DNA from: an uncultured Elusimicrobiales bacterium
Lineage (GTDB): Bacteria > Elusimicrobiota > Elusimicrobia > Elusimicrobiales > Elusimicrobiaceae
Length of the DNA stretch: 64,000 bases
Assembly (NCBI GenBank): GCA_944324645.1
Contig: CALUXB010000001.1
Coordinates: 1-64,000, forward strand
Direction: 5' to 3'
The notes beneath the pieces were generated by a model that saw only the letters and a list, made by a program, of their open reading frames with translations, made no database searches and was not told the DNA's origin. The position numbers and the translations under genes are program-made. Shown piece by piece: positions 62,326 to 64,000 of this stretch. Positions within the stretch are counted from its first letter, which is position 1; every line of letters starts with the position of its first letter.

Positions 62326-64000
62326 TGACAAACAAAAATAATAATAACAAACGCCGTATTGTTTCCATTCCTCAAATTTTGGTTTGGGTGGCTATTTTTG
62401 CTGTGGCGGTTTTTTTGTTTAACCGCCCCGGTACACAAACGCAAACGCTGGATTATTCCGAGTTTAAACAAAAAGTAGCGCAGGGGCAGGTGTCTGATGT
62501 GACGGTAGCCCCGGGTATGATTAGCGGTACGTTTAAAGACGCAGACGGCAAAGCAATTAATTTTAAAACTGTGCGTATGGAAGACCCGGACCTAGTGAAA
62601 GAGCTTTCCGCCAAAGACGTGCGCTATAAAGCGCAGGCGGATAATTCCTGGGTAGGCAACATTTTATTTAACGTACTGTGGATTGTGCTTTTGATTGGGC
62701 TGTGGTGGTTTGTGTTTATCCGCCCGCAGCGCGGCGACGGCAAAAGCGCAATGAACTTTGCGCGCAGCCGCGCCAAAATGCAGGACCCTTCCAAACAAAC
62801 CATTACGTTTAAAGACGTGGCCGGCGTGGAAGAAGCCAAAGAAGAACTGCAGGATGTGATTAAGTTTTTAAAAAATCCCAAAAAATTCCAAAAGCTTGGT
62901 GGCAAACTGCCTAAAGGCGTGCTGCTCTATGGTGCGCCCGGCACGGGCAAAACCCTGCTGGCAAAAGCAGTAGCCGGGGAAGCGGGCGTGGCGTTTTTCA
63001 GCGCGTCGGCTTCGGAATTTGTGGAAATGTTTGTAGGCGTGGGCGCGGCCCGCGTGCGCGATTTGTTTGAGCAGGCCAAGAAAAATTCCCCCGCCATTAT
63101 TTTTATTGACGAGCTGGACGCCGTAGGCCGCCGGCGTTTTGCCGGTATCGGCGGCGGACACGACGAGCGCGAACAAACGCTTAACCAGCTGCTTATTGAG
63201 CTGGACGGCTTTGAAAGCAAACAGGGCATTATCCTAATGGCCTCTACCAACCGCCCGGACGTGTTGGACCCGGCTTTAATCCGCCCGGGCCGTTTTGACA
63301 GGCACGTTTCTGTTCCGGCGCCGGATTTAAAAGGCCGCGAAGAGATTTTAAAAGTGCACGCCAAAAAAGTGCGCTTGGCTCCGGAAGTAAATTTACAAAC
63401 CGTAGCCAAAGGTACGCCTGGTTTTGTAGGGGCGGACTTGGCTAACGTGGTTAACGAAGCGGCCATTTTGGCGGCCCGTGCCGATAAGAATGCTGTAGAT
63501 AACACCGATATGGCAGAAGCGGTGGAGCGTGTGATTGCCGGCCCGCAGAAAAAGAGCCGCATTATCTCGGAAAAAGAAAAGAAAATCATTGCCGCACACG
63601 AAGTGGGCCATACCATAGTGGCGCGCTTGACCAATCATTCCGACCCGGTGCACAAAGTCACCATCATTCCGCGCGGGCAGGCGCTGGGATATACGCTGCA
63701 GCTGCCGCTGGAAGATAAATTCTTAACCAGCAAGTCGGAAATTTTGGATAAAATTTGCATTCTGCTTGCCGGCCGCGCCGCCGAAGAAATTGTGTTTGGC
63801 GAGATTACGTCCGGCGCCAGCGACGATTTAAACAAAGCCACCGCCTATGCGCGCAAGATGATTATGGAGTTGGGGATGAGCGAGAAAATCGGCCCCATTG
63901 CTTTGCCCGGCGGAGAAGACGGGGAAGTGTTCCTGGGACGTGATTTGTCCCGCCACCGCCAGTATTCCGAACAATTGGCCCAGCGTATTGACGCGGAAAT
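62325..64000 (+). CDS. ftsH: ATP-dependent zinc metalloprotease FtsH, 3'-partial
   Basis: The open frame continues past the window end, giving about 558 residues of the usual 620-650. Two membrane helices (about 15-32 and 107-127) flank a short periplasmic domain. The AAA module shows [25 protein letters not shown] and the arginine-finger region RPGRFDRH; the zinc site reads HEVGH, where most FtsH proteins have HEAGH. The third ligand region [13 protein letters not shown] follows. FtsH degrades membrane and unstable cytoplasmic proteins. Confidence 0.96.
   Translation, partial: MTNKNNNNKRRIVSIPQILVWVAIFAVAVFLFNRPGTQTQTLDYSEFKQKVAQGQVSDVTVAPGMISGTFKDADGKAINFKTVRMEDPDLVKELSAKDVRYKAQADNSWVGNILFNVLWIVLLIGLWWFVFIRPQRGDGKSAMNFARSRAKMQDPSKQTITFKDVAGVEEAKEELQDVIKFLKNPKKFQKLGGKLPKGVLLYGAPGTGKTLLAKAVAGEAGVAFFSASASEFVEMFVGVGAARVRDLFEQAKKNSPAIIFIDELDAVGRRRFAGIGGGHDEREQTLNQLLIELDGFESKQGIILMASTNRPDVLDPALIRPGRFDRHVSVPAPDLKGREEILKVHAKKVRLAPEVNLQTVAKGTPGFVGADLANVVNEAAILAARADKNAVDNTDMAEAVERVIAGPQKKSRIISEKEKKIIAAHEVGHTIVARLTNHSDPVHKVTIIPRGQALGYTLQLPLEDKFLTSKSEILDKICILLAGRAAEEIVFGEITSGASDDLNKATAYARKMIMELGMSEKIGPIALPGGEDGEVFLGRDLSRHRQYSEQLAQRIDAE

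Noticed and set aside
1-64000. CRISPR arrays, insertion sequences, rRNA genes, replication origin
   Set aside because: No regularly spaced repeats, transposase motifs, terminal inverted repeats, rRNA sequence or DnaA-box cluster was seen.

Overview
The window looks like chromosomal DNA of a Gram-negative, probably fermentative bacterium. I place it in the Elusimicrobiota (an Elusimicrobium-like gut lineage) with moderate confidence. The clues are a cell envelope with Lnt and lipobox lipoproteins, short type IV pilin-like proteins with an N-terminal GFTLIELLVVVLIIGIL helix, a PPi-dependent phosphofructokinase, an HprK/RapZ/mannose-type PTS operon, and no respiratory genes. The placement rests on recalled gene style, not on a search. 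Most of the window is ordinary housekeeping DNA with tight gene packing, many 1-14 nt overlaps and frequent CCCCGC/GCGGGG terminator hairpins. No IS element, CRISPR array or rRNA was seen.

Layout. 1-2961: large MFS-like membrane protein, probably cut at its 5' end. 3109-4149 (-): PHP phosphoesterase and NifU-like protein. 4295-6201: three small exported proteins. 6354-14434: likely operon secA, Cys-rich exported protein, lnt, prfB, hemW-like, cofE-like, mscL. 14592-15374: GDPD. 15607-16918 (-): lipoprotein and folD. 17340-23177: PIN/TRAM protein, ispDF fusion, lipoprotein, cysS, add, pilin. 23215-31721 (-): hpf, hprK, rapZ, PTS EIIA-B-C-D, ptsH, ptsI, lepA (transcribed from high to low coordinates). 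31722-32247: two divergent structured leaders. 32248-33219: glycosyltransferase. 33451-33675 (-): repeat-containing small protein. 34015-38225: smc and a phosphoesterase. 38420-38495 (-): tRNA-Ala. 38787-42922: galE, a manA homologue with altered metal ligands, and pfp. 43103-44077: glycine-zipper peptide, tRNA-Val, small membrane protein. 44271-47774 (-): dnaE. 47814-50602: Nudix protein, then SNase, DAG kinase, a membrane protein and a phage-like fragment. 50645-50722: probable free-standing small RNA. 50947-55260: alaS, two exported proteins, tRNA-Tyr. 55614-60890: mutS, mutL, EFR1-type ferredoxin. 61058-61675: second pilin. 61798-end: hpt and ftsH (cut by the window edge).

How genes work together. 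hpf-hprK-rapZ-PTS-ptsH-ptsI encodes a complete mannose-type phosphotransferase system with its HPr-Ser46 control kinase; pfp supplies PPi-linked glycolysis. mutS-mutL is a MutH-independent mismatch repair pair. The yacL-like/ispDF/cysS block supplies isoprenoid precursors and charged tRNA-Cys. secA, lnt and the lipoproteins concern the envelope.

The most interesting non-coding signals are: (1) a roughly 290-nt leader before the glycosyltransferase with a three-way junction, a long-range pseudoknot, mutually exclusive helices and an 11-bp hairpin that hides the ribosome binding site; (2) a 78-nt RNA with its own promoter and terminator at 50645-50722; (3) a perfect 12-bp inverted repeat over the -10 box and start codon of a pilin gene; and (4) repeated promoters whose -10 box lies 6 nt before the ATG, suggesting leaderless mRNAs.
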